DNA of 64,000 bases, taken from contig JACKFU010000001.1 in the NCBI GenBank assembly GCA_020632295.1, forward strand, positions 633,290 to 697,289. Reading direction: 5' to 3'. The notes beneath the pieces were generated by a model. That model was not told the DNA's origin. It did not search any database and saw only the letters and a program-made list of their open reading frames with translations. How positions within the stretch are numbered: the first letter of the stretch is position 1; the number at the start of each line of letters is the position of its first letter. Shown piece after piece: positions 24,277-31,705 of this stretch. The stretch is from Candidatus Peribacteria bacterium. GTDB lineage: Bacteria; Patescibacteriota; Gracilibacteria; Peribacterales; Peribacteraceae. The position numbers and the translations under genes were made by a program.

Positions 24277-25326
24277 ATGGCCATAACAAGAACACAGCGC
24301 AAGGAACCTATCGTTGAACCCAGCAAGACGTCTGCACGAGATAGCGATACGTTCGATAGTACACTGCGTCCGAAGAAGCTTTCTGAGTACGTAGGACAAT
24401 CAACTATTAAGGAGCACCTCATTGTGCATATTGCTGCCGCAAAGAAACGTGATGAACCTCTGGGGCATGCCATTCTTCATGGCCCCCCAGGTCTTGGTAA
24501 GACAACACTTGCCTATATCATTGCGAGAGAGATGGGTTCGCAAATGCGCTCTACCTCTGGACCGGCAATTGAAAAGCCTGGTGATCTTGCATCACTTCTT
24601 ACTAACCTTGAGCAGGGAGATGTACTCTTCATCGATGAAATTCATCGTATGCGACCAGTAATAGAAGAGGTTCTTTACAGTGCTATGGAAGATTTCGCCC
24701 TCGATCTCGTTATTGGCAAAGGCCCAACTGCTCGCAGTATGCGTCTCGACCTAAAACCGTTTACATTGATTGGCGCTACGACGAAGATTGGGTCGGTCAG
24801 TGCACCGCTTCGCGATCGATTCAGTCATAACTTTAAACTCAACTTTTACGATGATATCGAGATGGAGCAGATTGTTGAGCGCACAGCATCGATCTTGGAT
24901 GTTCACATGGAAGAGGGCGCTGCACATCTTGTAGCGCGGTCCTGCAGGTCAACGCCACGTATCGCTAACCGTCTTGTTCGTAGTGTGCGAGACTTTGCGC
25001 AGGTCAGTGATGAGGAGCGGATTTCTCAAAACCGGGTAAAAGATACTCTTATGAAGTTGGGTGTTGATGATAAGGGTCTCGATGCAACTGACAGAGAAAT
25101 TCTTCGCACTATTATTGAAAAGTTTGGCGGGGGGCCGGTTGGGCTTTCCACACTTGCTGCTGCAACAGCAGAAGAGGCGGATACCCTTGAAGATGTGTAT
25201 GAACCGTTTCTTATGCAGTGCGGGTATCTGCAACGCACACCGAAAGGCCGAACAGTTACACGACTTGCATACGACATTCTAGGGATTACCCTATCTGAGG
25301 ATGCTCAGCGCAATCTTTTTGCGTAA
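24277..25326 (+). CDS. ruvB: Holliday junction branch migration helicase RuvB
   Basis: A 349-residue AAA+ motor. Walker A GPPGLGKTT is at 69-77, Walker B LFIDEIHRM follows, the sensor region contains TLIGATTKIGSVSAPLRDRF, and the winged helix has GGGPVGLSTLAAA. It drives branch migration with RuvA; ruvA and ruvC are not in this window. The N-terminal 25 residues are a polar extension. Start ATG at 24277; no Shine-Dalgarno. Confidence 0.97.
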   Translation: MAITRTQRKEPIVEPSKTSARDSDTFDSTLRPKKLSEYVGQSTIKEHLIVHIAAAKKRDEPLGHAILHGPPGLGKTTLAYIIAREMGSQMRSTSGPAIEKPGDLASLLTNLEQGDVLFIDEIHRMRPVIEEVLYSAMEDFALDLVIGKGPTARSMRLDLKPFTLIGATTKIGSVSAPLRDRFSHNFKLNFYDDIEMEQIVERTASILDVHMEEGAAHLVARSCRSTPRIANRLVRSVRDFAQVSDEERISQNRVKDTLMKLGVDDKGLDATDREILRTIIEKFGGGPVGLSTLAAATAEEADTLEDVYEPFLMQCGYLQRTPKGRTVTRLAYDILGITLSEDAQRNLFA

Positions 25327-25329
25327 ACT

Positions 25330-25776
25330 ATGGATATGCAACCACAAACTCTCGGCATCATTATCGGTGGACTTATACCAGGGGTACTGTTTGGTTTTTC
25401 TAATGTGATTGTGAAGTATGCAACATCAAAAGGAATTGCGTTACCTCTCTATCTTATTGTTACCGGACTTGCCGTTGTTCTTGTTGGTGTTGTGCTTCTG
25501 TTTATCGTTCCGGAGAGACATGTTTCTGTGCAGGGTGGTATTGCAGGGTTTGTAGGGGGAGCTATTTGGGCAAGTGGTATGTCGCTTATCGTGTTTGCAC
25601 TCGAAAGGTATTCGGCATCTATTAGTGTGCTTACACCTTTGTTTAACTTGAATACTCTTGTTGCAGTTGTTCTGGGTCTGTGGATTTTTTCCGAGTGGAA
25701 AACAGTCAGCATTTCTCAACTTTTCCTTGGTGCAGTTTGTATAGCTGTCGGTGGGACGCTCGTTGCTAGAGCATAA
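25330..25776 (+). CDS. Half-size EamA/DMT-family membrane protein
   Basis: A 148-residue protein with five hydrophobic helices. GVLFGFSNVIVKYATSKGI and ALERYSASISVLTPLFNLNT match one EamA repeat of the drug/metabolite transporter superfamily. Full transporters carry two repeats, so this would act as a dimer. It starts three bases after ruvB and overlaps the convergent glycosyltransferase by 11 bp. Confidence 0.82.
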   Translation: MDMQPQTLGIIIGGLIPGVLFGFSNVIVKYATSKGIALPLYLIVTGLAVVLVGVVLLFIVPERHVSVQGGIAGFVGGAIWASGMSLIVFALERYSASISVLTPLFNLNTLVAVVLGLWIFSEWKTVSISQLFLGAVCIAVGGTLVARA

Positions 25777-26893
25777 GGTTTGATACAGCTTGCTTCATCT
25801 GTATCTCAAACTTCTCTCTTGAAAATTGTTGAGCTTGTGCTTTGCACAATTCAGCATCAAATGCTGATGCATTGAATATTTGCAAAACATCTGCGAGTGA
25901 CTGCGGTGTCTGCTCATCAAAGAACAGTCCCGTCTTTCCTTCGACGATGGTTTCGAGTGGTCCTCCGGCCCGGAAGCTGATTACTGGTGTGCCACATGCC
26001 ATTGCTTCGAGCGGTGCGATGCCGAAGTCTTCGATACCGGGGAAGAGGAGAGCGGAGGCGTTTGTGTAGAGTTCTTTGAGACTTTCTTGCTCTTGATATC
26101 CAAGAAAGGTGATTTGCGATGCGTGATTCGTGCGTTGCTCTAGACGTTTTCTGTCAGGTCCTTCGCCTACTATCTTCAGGGGAGCGTTGATCTTGTTGCA
26201 TGCGTCTATGGCGATATCAATTTGTTTGTAGGGAACGAGTGTAGAAACAATCAGGAAGTATCTTTCCGCTTTCCGCTTTCCACTTTCCACTTTTTTTAGC
26301 CAGAAATCATCTATTGGCGGGTAAATGACATCACTCTCTCGTCGCCAGTAGAGCTCTATTCTTCGTTGAACATCGTTCGATGCAGCGATAAGTTTGTCAG
26401 CACGCCCAGCACATTCGGCATCCCACGCGCGAAGTTTGTGAAATGTTTTTTGGAGATAGCGTTGCTTGAGAGGTCCGAATAGCCCGTGCCGTGCGTGTTT
26501 TTGCACATCGAATGTTCTGTCCCAGAGATACCTGGCAGGTGCATTAATGTACGAGAGGTGCTTTGGTTTACCATTGGTAATGATGTTGTGGGTGAATGCA
26601 GAGGAGGTACTAATCACCACATCATATTCGTTAAAATTCCACTGTTCTACAGCTGAGGGAAACCGTGATAGGTGTATGTGGTGATTAAGCGGAAAGCGGA
26701 AAGCGGAAAGCGGAAAGCGTGGTTGGAGTGTGCTTGTACGCACTCTCTCCCTTGGAAACCAGTCGCCAAGCTTCTTCTCGTTGTAGAGAAGTGTATAGAT
26801 GGGGGCTTCGGGATAGAGGTCTGCAAGGATCTTTGCAACCCGCTCGGCGCCACCGCGCATGGTCAGCAGTTCGTGGACAAGGGCTATTTTCAT
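25766..26893 (-). CDS. Glycosyltransferase family 4
   Basis: A 375-residue GT-B enzyme. MKIALVHELLTMRGGAERVA is a GT4 start, and FLGYQEQESLKELYTNASAL with PGIEDFGIAPLEAMACGTPV holds the donor-binding EX7E motif (E in GIEDFGIAPLE). It likely adds sugars to a surface glycan. The coding frame contains two heptamer tracts that encode low-complexity inserts (RFPLSAFRFPL and KVESGKRKAER), which lie in probable surface loops. Start at the MKIAL ATG. Confidence 0.92.
   Translation of the reverse strand: MKIALVHELLTMRGGAERVAKILADLYPEAPIYTLLYNEKKLGDWFPRERVRTSTLQPRFPLSAFRFPLNHHIHLSRFPSAVEQWNFNEYDVVISTSSAFTHNIITNGKPKHLSYINAPARYLWDRTFDVQKHARHGLFGPLKQRYLQKTFHKLRAWDAECAGRADKLIAASNDVQRRIELYWRRESDVIYPPIDDFWLKKVESGKRKAERYFLIVSTLVPYKQIDIAIDACNKINAPLKIVGEGPDRKRLEQRTNHASQITFLGYQEQESLKELYTNASALLFPGIEDFGIAPLEAMACGTPVISFRAGGPLETIVEGKTGLFFDEQTPQSLADVLQIFNASAFDAELCKAQAQQFSREKFEIQMKQAVSNLML
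26263..26297. repeat. Heptamer tandem repeat TTTCCGC/TTTCCAC
   Basis: Two TTTCCGC units, two TTTCCAC units and a run of seven T, inside the glycosyltransferase gene. Three units of seven keep the frame, so the tract is tolerated as coding sequence. Confidence 0.85.
26689..26719. repeat. Heptamer tandem repeat GCGGAAA
   Basis: Four GCGGAAA units and a partial fifth, within the same glycosyltransferase gene. On the coding strand this is the TTTCCGC unit seen at 26263, so the gene carries the same heptamer twice. Confidence 0.9.
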
Positions 26894-26899
26894 TGAAAA

Positions 26900-26922
26900 T
26901 AGCTTATAGCTTTTAGCTTTTT
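26900..26922. repeat. Heptamer tandem repeat TAGCTTT
   Basis: TAGCTTA and two TAGCTTT units directly upstream of the glycosyltransferase ATG. The same unit recurs as AGCTTTT at 32646. A second, ~20-bp imperfect repeat (TTCTGTACATTTTTGCTCAT, TTCTGTACACTTCTGCC) follows at about 26920-26957. Confidence 0.8.
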
Positions 26923-26960
26923 CTGTACATTTTTGCTCATTTCTGTACACTTCTGCCGTT

Positions 26961-27006
26961 TTCTGGGTCGGTAGCTTCCGCCTTCGCGCTTCGCGGCTAC
27001 GGCGGA
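26961..27006. repeat. Duplicated tRNA-Lys 5' end followed by palindrome
   Basis: TTCTGGGTCGGTAGCT (26961-26976) repeats the 16 bases at 27052-27067 that span the tRNA-Lys 5' end. It is followed by an inverted repeat, TCCGCC (26977-26982) with GGCGGA (27001-27006), around a CTTCGCGCTTCGCGG core. It may be a remnant of insertion at the tRNA. Confidence 0.8.
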
Positions 27007-27055
27007 CAGGGCAAGTACCTGCCTTCAATGATCTTTTTCTTCACTATTGTATTCT

Positions 27056-27130
27056 GGGTCGGTAGCTCAGTGGTAGAGCAGTAGGCTTTTAACCTATTGG
27101 CCGTGGGTTCGATCCCCACCCGACCCACCA
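27056..27130 (+). tRNA. tRNA-Lys(TTT)
   Basis: Acceptor GGGTCGG/CCGACCC, D-arm AGCTCAGTGGTAGAGC, anticodon loop CTTTTAA (anticodon TTT), T-arm GGGTTCGATCCCC and encoded CCA. The last 11 bases CCGACCCACCA recur at 27735-27745. Confidence 0.97.
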
Positions 27131-27182
27131 ATCAGAAAAATGGCTTTGGCTAAGAAAGAAGTTATAGAGTTTTCTACGGGAA

Positions 27183-27212
27183 TTGATTGTAATCGATACT
27201 GCCTGATAGTAT
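27183..27212 (+). promoter_or_regulatory. Promoter of the tRNA-Lys segment gene
   Basis: TTGATT (27183-27188), an 18-bp spacer, TAGTAT (27207-27212). The predicted start near 27219 leaves about 20 nt before the ATG; the leader is AT- and pyrimidine-rich. Confidence 0.5.
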
Positions 27213-27238
27213 CCTAGTGCACTTTTCACAATCTAAAT

Positions 27239-27646
27239 ATGACACAGGAAGTATTCACAGAGGAGGTATGTAGCCAAATGACTCTAGTAGAAAAAGTACG
27301 AGCAATGCACAGAATTCGTAATGAAAAACTAGAAGTAAGTAAGGAAGTGGCATTAGCACTTACAGAAGGTATTTCTAGCTTAGAACAGCTGAATGCTCTA
27401 TTGGATGAAGCTAAAATTCCTCGTTACGATGGAATGGATGTTCGGTTGGGTGTAAGACTTGTGAATCTGGCGTTGTTAGAGCAAGCCCATAACCTATTAG
27501 GTACAAGAATTCAGTTAATGGATTCTAAGCAAACAGTAACAACAGCAGATGTTATTGACTATGTAACCGATGCAAACTATCAGACTATTGACCTATCAAA
27601 TCGTATTGATGAGATTCCATTTGCTGAAGAATATCCGCCTGAGTAG
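27239..27646 (+). CDS. Hypothetical protein of the tRNA-Lys segment
   Basis: A 135-residue soluble, mostly helical acidic protein (SQMTLVEKVRAMHRIRNEKL, RLVNLALLEQAHNLLGTRIQ). No family recognised. The coding sequence is more AT-rich than the core genes on either side, in line with acquired DNA. It is the only gene between the two tRNA-Lys 3' ends. Confidence 0.65.
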   Translation: MTQEVFTEEVCSQMTLVEKVRAMHRIRNEKLEVSKEVALALTEGISSLEQLNALLDEAKIPRYDGMDVRLGVRLVNLALLEQAHNLLGTRIQLMDSKQTVTTADVIDYVTDANYQTIDLSNRIDEIPFAEEYPPE

Positions 27647-27670
27647 AGAGTGTTGGTTGCTGAAATAACT

Positions 27671-27745
27671 TTCTGGTTAGACGAAAATTGTTAGCATTAC
27701 ACGCCTTGTATGCTACTGGAGCTTCAGAAGCATACCGACCCACCA
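27671..27745 (+). repeat. Segment tail and second tRNA-Lys 3' end
   Basis: CTGGTTAGACGAAAATTGTT and AGCATTACACGCC resemble repeat R3 of the tRNA-Gly array (CTAGTTAGACGACACTACAG, TTGTAATAACATTCAGCC). A hairpin follows (GTATGCT...AGCATAC with inner CTG/CAG, 27707-27734), then CCGACCCACCA at 27735-27745, equal to the tRNA-Lys 3' terminus. Confidence 0.75.
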
Positions 27746-27773
27746 TTGACATACATTCATAACAGTATATAGT
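27746..27773 (+). promoter_or_regulatory. Promoter directly after the second tRNA-Lys end
   Basis: TTGACA (27746-27751) begins at the base after CCA, with a 16-bp spacer and TATAGT (27768-27773). The next gene starts at 27824, so the leader is about 45 nt and contains AAAGGG nine bases before the ATG. Confidence 0.6.
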
Positions 27774-27823
27774 ATACATGTTCCAATTTCTGTCTCGGTC
27801 CTTAACAAGTAAAGGGTAATACG

Positions 27824-28189
27824 ATGAAGCGACACAAGAGTAGTATATTCTTAGTAGTACTGTCGTTGATCCAAGGGTCTTTGATTTTCTTCGTCTTTCC
27901 AACAATGATAGTGGAAAGTCCTCTGGTGTTCCTTGGGTTGCTGGCGAGTATCGCGTGCATGCTGCTTGGTGGTTTTGCCTTGTACAAGGCAGAAAATCAC
28001 TTGGCAATCGAGCGGTACCAGCAAGACAGGGTTCTTGCGCACAGGACCTCCGAGCACCGAGAGGCACATCAGGAGGTTGCAAACAATCATCGCTTCTTGA
28101 GAACTTGGGGCGGTGCGATATGCATCGCTTTAGCAATTGGAGCATTTGTGATATTTACGGTAACAACATTTCTTGCAATGTTGTCATAA
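27824..28189 (+). CDS. Small membrane protein with three helices
   Basis: A 121-residue protein: two hydrophobic helices near the start (IFLVVLSLIQGSLIFFVF, LGLLASIACMLLGGFALY), a charged middle (RTSEHREAHQEVANNH) and a third helix at the end. Unknown family. It has its own promoter and a terminator, so it is a self-contained unit next to the tRNA-Lys segment. Confidence 0.65.
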   Translation: MKRHKSSIFLVVLSLIQGSLIFFVFPTMIVESPLVFLGLLASIACMLLGGFALYKAENHLAIERYQQDRVLAHRTSEHREAHQEVANNHRFLRTWGGAICIALAIGAFVIFTVTTFLAMLS

Positions 28190-28200
28190 GTATTACAGCA

Positions 28201-28235
28201 CCTGCGTTTACATCTTCTGTGAACGCGGGTTTTTT
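28201..28235 (+). terminator. Intrinsic terminator
   Basis: CCTGCGTTTAC (28201-28211), a 7-base loop and GTGAACGCGGG (28219-28229), pairing with two G-U pairs, followed by six T. It ends the 121-aa gene; the last T bases overlap the stop of the convergent FTR1 gene. Confidence 0.85.
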
Positions 28236-28845
28236 ATAGCAGTTCTTCCACTCCTTCTACTATCAAGCTAATAGCAAAGAGTGTGAGGAGGATACCGGAG
28301 AATTTAAAGAAGATTCCCAGAGGGAACCACTTCAGCATGCCACGGAAGAGGAGCCATGCCATACCAATAGCAATAACAATGCCAGCGATAGCACCGATGT
28401 TTTGTGTGAGTGATTGCGATTGAAAGAATGCAGCCTGGAGAAAGATAACGGTTTCGAGTCCTTCTCGGAGCACCGATGTATACACAAGCAAAAATAGACT
28501 AAGTAGTGCGCCTGTCTCTAGGTGAAATGCCATCTTTTGTTCGATGGCGGCATGCATCTGCTTTCCGTTTCGCGCAAGCCAGGTTACCATCCAAAGGATG
28601 AGCCCTGCTGCAATCAGCATCATCACTCCTTCGTATAGCTCTTCTGCTTCTCCTTCAAACGATGCACCGATATGGAGTATCCATGCAGCGATTGAGAGTG
28701 ATGTCAGTATGCCTGCGCCTACACCTGCCCAGATGACAGGGTTATGCTCTCTGTTTTGTGTACGGTTGAGAAACGCGAGCATAATTCCGACAATGAGTGA
28801 TGCCTCGAAAGTTTCTCGGAGAGTAATGAGGAGTGAAGTTCCCAT
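28234..28845 (-). CDS. FTR1 family iron permease
   Basis: A 203-residue membrane protein, shorter than typical FTR1/EfeU (about 280). Both iron-binding motifs are intact: RETFE at 10-14 and REGLE at 127-131. An acidic loop (EGEAEELYEG, 64-73) lies between helices. It should pass Fe3+ or Fe2+ across the membrane with an unknown oxidase or binding partner; none is adjacent. Cytoplasmic membrane location is clear. Confidence 0.9.
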   Translation of the reverse strand: MGTSLLITLRETFEASLIVGIMLAFLNRTQNREHNPVIWAGVGAGILTSLSIAAWILHIGASFEGEAEELYEGVMMLIAAGLILWMVTWLARNGKQMHAAIEQKMAFHLETGALLSLFLLVYTSVLREGLETVIFLQAAFFQSQSLTQNIGAIAGIVIAIGMAWLLFRGMLKWFPLGIFFKFSGILLTLFAISLIVEGVEELL

Positions 28846-28926
28846 AATGCGTCAATGCAGGAAGCGCGAAGAGCGGACAATAGACGTTGAAGGCATTGTA
28901 GCAACATTGCTGTATGATGCAATTAT

Positions 28927-29706
28927 ATGATTGATTCTCACTGTCATCTTGCCGATCGTAAATTTGCAGCAGACCTTTCGGGTGTTATTTCACAGGCAAA
29001 CGCTGCTGGGGTTACCCATATGGTGACGATTGCTGACGATGTGTCTGAGGCGGAAAAATGTCGACAGCTTGCTGAGAAATATGATCAATTATTTTATACA
29101 GTTGGAGTACATCCACACGCAGCTAAAGAGTGGAACGTGGAACATGGAAAGAGCAAAGTTTTGGAATGTGCTCAGGATAAGAAGATGGTTGCGGTCGGAG
29201 AGATTGGCTTGGACTATCATTATATGAACAGCCCGAAAGACGATCAGATCCGAGCGTTTTATGATCAAATTGTGATCGCGCAGGAACTCAATTTTCCTAT
29301 TGTCGTACATAACCGCGAATCGTTTGAAGACCTCCTCTCGATCATTGATGAACTGAAACCTACAGCAATGGTATTGCACTGTTGCACAGAAGAATGGGCG
29401 AATGCGAAGAAGCTTATTGAACTCGGGTATCTTCTTGGGTTTACAGGTATTGCAACGTATCCCAAATCAGTGGCAATTCGAGAAGTCATCAAGCAGTGTC
29501 CACTCAAGCAGATGATGATTGAAACAGATGCACCCTATCTTGCCCCAGAAGGAAGGCGAGGGGAGCGATGCGAGCCTGCAATGGTTACGGAGGTGGCAAA
29601 ATGTATTGCAGATATCAAGGGGGTATCGCTGCAAGAGGTTGATAGAATAACCACGAAGAATACGATGGACTTTTACCGCCTTTCTCCTGATATACTTGCC
29701 TTGTGA
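28927..29706 (+). CDS. TatD family metal-dependent hydrolase
   Basis: A 259-residue TatD DNase-like TIM barrel. Metal ligands are visible in DSHCHLAD (H5, H7), VAVGEIGLDYHY, PIVVHNRES, MVLHCC and ETDAPYLAPEGRRGERCEP. It cleaves DNA 3'-5' in characterised relatives. A heptamer tract (AGTGGAAC, GTGGAAC, ATGGAAA at 29129-29152) encodes KEWNVEHGKSK, an insert in an external loop. The stop overlaps the start of the next gene by GTGA. Confidence 0.94.
   Translation: MIDSHCHLADRKFAADLSGVISQANAAGVTHMVTIADDVSEAEKCRQLAEKYDQLFYTVGVHPHAAKEWNVEHGKSKVLECAQDKKMVAVGEIGLDYHYMNSPKDDQIRAFYDQIVIAQELNFPIVVHNRESFEDLLSIIDELKPTAMVLHCCTEEWANAKKLIELGYLLGFTGIATYPKSVAIREVIKQCPLKQMMIETDAPYLAPEGRRGERCEPAMVTEVAKCIADIKGVSLQEVDRITTKNTMDFYRLSPDILAL
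29129..29152. repeat. Heptamer-like repeat GTGGAAC in the TatD gene
   Basis: GAGTGGAAC, GTGGAAC and ATGGAAA follow each other with a seven-base period in coding sequence. Confidence 0.6.
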
Positions 29707-31097
29707 CCATGGATACTCAAGCGCTTCTGGCGGATCTCTCTCATCAAGATCGGTCTACGCTTTTATCCGTGATTACGTTTTCACGTACGCATCTTTCTGG
29801 GCTTCAGCGCCGCAGTGGGGAAAGCTATGCAGAGCATGGGGTTGAAGTCGCTTGCGTTCTTAAGGAATCTCAACCAGATATATCACTCCTGTGCGTTGCC
29901 GTATTGCATGATGTATTGGTGCACCCGGATGGCAAAGATCTTTTGTCCTTTGCGCCAATTTCCGATCATGAAAAAATGCTTGTGCGACATATGCACGCAC
30001 TCCGTCGTTTGCATATTAATGAGAATACCGATGATTTAGATACCGTTATGGATGCGTTTATGGAGCAGCCGGTTTTGCTCCCATTGCGTATGGCACACCG
30101 TGTAAATGACGTTCGTCATATTGCTCGATTTACATCGCCACTCTGCAAGGAAATTGCGAAAGAGTCATTGCATATGTATGCAGCAATTGCTGGTCGACTT
30201 GGTATGCAGCGTTGGCGTGTGGAATTAGAAGACGGGAGTTTTCCTCTGCTGCAGCCGGGTATTGCAGCAAAACTCAGTCGTCAGTTTGAGGCAACGAAGG
30301 TAGCAGATAATCTTTGCCTTCAGCATACCAAGCAATTTCTTGAATCAATGCTACAACAACATGGTATCAATGCAGTCGTTGACGTGCGTATTAAGGGACA
30401 CTACTCCACGTACAGAAAAATGATTATCAAACATCGCTCCTTTGAAGATCTTACCGACCGTCTTGCCCTTCGCATTGTTGTAGAAAAAACCGAGGATTGT
30501 TATCTGGCACTTGGGGTTGTTCATGCGGCTATGCATCCAATTCCTGGTAAGTTAAAAGATTACATTGGCGCACCTAAGGAAAACGGTTACCAATCCATTC
30601 ATACGGTTGTCTATCCTCTCCCCGGAGTGACAGAGCAACCTATGGAGCTTCAGATTCGTACGCAGAGTATGCATCAAGACTGTGAGTATGGTCCTGCTGC
30701 ACATGCAGATTATAAGCAAACGGTGTATGCACTTGGTCGAAAGGCTTCTCGTGTAAACCTATTTCGCAATTTAGAACAGTTGCGGGAAGAGGCGACTACG
30801 CCGCAGCAATTTGAAGAGGCGCTTCGTATGTACTTTCGAGAAGATCACATTGCTGTGTTTGATGCCGATAACAATATTTATCACATTAAAACTCCGGCAA
30901 CTGCGATGGATTTTGCGCGCCATGCGTACCCAAAGAAATACAGACGTATGCGGGATGTAAGGATTAACGGCCGCAAGCAACCATCTGAGATACCTCTTCA
31001 GGATGGTGACACGGTTGATATCGTATTTGGGAGATCAAATGGAGCGGATGACGGGATTCGAACCCGCGACCTTCGCCATGGCAAGGCGACGCTCTAG
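29703..31097 (+). CDS. RelA/SpoT-family (p)ppGpp synthetase with weakened hydrolase domain
   Basis: A 464-residue protein with HD, synthetase and TGS domains. The synthetase keeps GHYSTYRKM, DLTDRLALRIVV, DYIGAPKENGYQSIHTVVYP and QIRTQSMHQDCEYGPAAHADY, so (p)ppGpp synthesis is likely. The HD domain has HGVEVA and LHDV, but the ED of the usual HDxxED reads VH, so hydrolysis may be lost. The TGS domain is at about 375-445. The last 17 codons run antisense through tRNA-Gly(GCC), giving GADDGIRTRDLRHGKATL. No ACT domain follows. A GTG start overlaps tatD; an ATG at 29709 is also possible. Confidence 0.9.
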   Translation: MTMDTQALLADLSHQDRSTLLSVITFSRTHLSGLQRRSGESYAEHGVEVACVLKESQPDISLLCVAVLHDVLVHPDGKDLLSFAPISDHEKMLVRHMHALRRLHINENTDDLDTVMDAFMEQPVLLPLRMAHRVNDVRHIARFTSPLCKEIAKESLHMYAAIAGRLGMQRWRVELEDGSFPLLQPGIAAKLSRQFEATKVADNLCLQHTKQFLESMLQQHGINAVVDVRIKGHYSTYRKMIIKHRSFEDLTDRLALRIVVEKTEDCYLALGVVHAAMHPIPGKLKDYIGAPKENGYQSIHTVVYPLPGVTEQPMELQIRTQSMHQDCEYGPAAHADYKQTVYALGRKASRVNLFRNLEQLREEATTPQQFEEALRMYFREDHIAVFDADNNIYHIKTPATAMDFARHAYPKKYRRMRDVRINGRKQPSEIPLQDGDTVDIVFGRSNGADDGIRTRDLRHGKATL

Positions 31098-31116
31098 CCA
31101 ACTGAGCTACATCCGC
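31040..31116 (-). tRNA. tRNA-Gly(GCC)
   Basis: Acceptor GCGGATG/CATCCGC, D-arm AGCTCAGTTGGCTAGAGC, anticodon loop TTGCCAT (anticodon GCC), T-arm CGGGTTCGAATCCCG, and encoded CCA. Its 3' three quarters lie antisense inside the Rel coding sequence, which ends in it. Confidence 0.96.
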
Positions 31117-31239
31117 ATAGCGGGGGCATGCTACGGGTTTACCACGCGTATCGCAAGCACGTGACGACTAGACTTGCAATTTTTTTATAAATGTTACACG
31201 GCAATACACTTGAGGATCGCCTAGAACAGCGATATTTGT

Positions 31240-31245
31240 TATAAT
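31240..31245 (+). promoter_or_regulatory. -10 box of the VirB2-like operon, leaderless
   Basis: TATAAT (31240-31245) ends seven bases before the GTG at 31253, so the transcript should start at the codon. No good -35 is found at the usual distance; a TTGAGG at 31210 is too far. Confidence 0.65.
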
Positions 31246-31252
31246 TCTTACT

Positions 31253-31705
31253 GTGAGTCTACAGAAACACCCGTTGACACTATCGGCGCTTGCTGTAGTC
31301 CTCTTTGTAGGACTTACCTTTGGTGGAGAGTCAGTGTTTGCAGCGGGGCCACAGCCCAGTGCTCAACCAGCGACCGTACAAGATTGTCAGACTGGCAATA
31401 ATCTCAAGCGTGGATGCATTCCTCTTATACAACCACTTGGTTCTATCAATGTACTGACAGTGCAACCAGGCGCACGAACCTTTATTGATTACTTCAATGA
31501 CGCTGCAGGTTTATTGTTAACTGTTGCCATTGGCTTTTGTGTGCTGTGGATCTTAATTGGTAGCTATTTTATAATGGTATCTGGGAGCGATGGCGGGAAA
31601 CGCTCTACCGGAAAATCGATTATTACGTGGGCACTTATTGGTTTGATTATTGTGACCTTCGCAGGGTTTTTCTTGCGAACGCTCAATAGCGTTTTCTTTG
31701 TGTAA
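31253..31705 (+). CDS. VirB2/TrbC-like pilin-related protein 1
   Basis: A 150-residue protein: signal peptide (to VFAAG), an exported Pro/Gln-rich region with two Cys (QDCQTGNNLKRGCIP), and two membrane helices with a short polar loop (GSDGGKRSTGK). This is the TrbC/VirB2 layout. The GTG start is fixed by the TATAAT seven bases upstream. The stop overlaps the next start (TAATG). First of three coupled, related genes. Confidence 0.78.
   Translation: MSLQKHPLTLSALAVVLFVGLTFGGESVFAAGPQPSAQPATVQDCQTGNNLKRGCIPLIQPLGSINVLTVQPGARTFIDYFNDAAGLLLTVAIGFCVLWILIGSYFIMVSGSDGGKRSTGKSIITWALIGLIIVTFAGFFLRTLNSVFFV

Larger units (their letters stand above)
27131..27745 (+). mobile_element. Candidate one-gene segment inserted at tRNA-Lys
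   Basis: About 615 bp between the tRNA-Lys CCA end and a second CCGACCCACCA. It holds a promoter, one 135-aa gene and a tail similar to the tRNA-Gly array repeats (CTGGTTAGACGAAAATTGTT, then AGCATTACACGCC). No recombinase is present. Insertion is inferred from the direct repeat and the shared tail. Confidence 0.5.
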
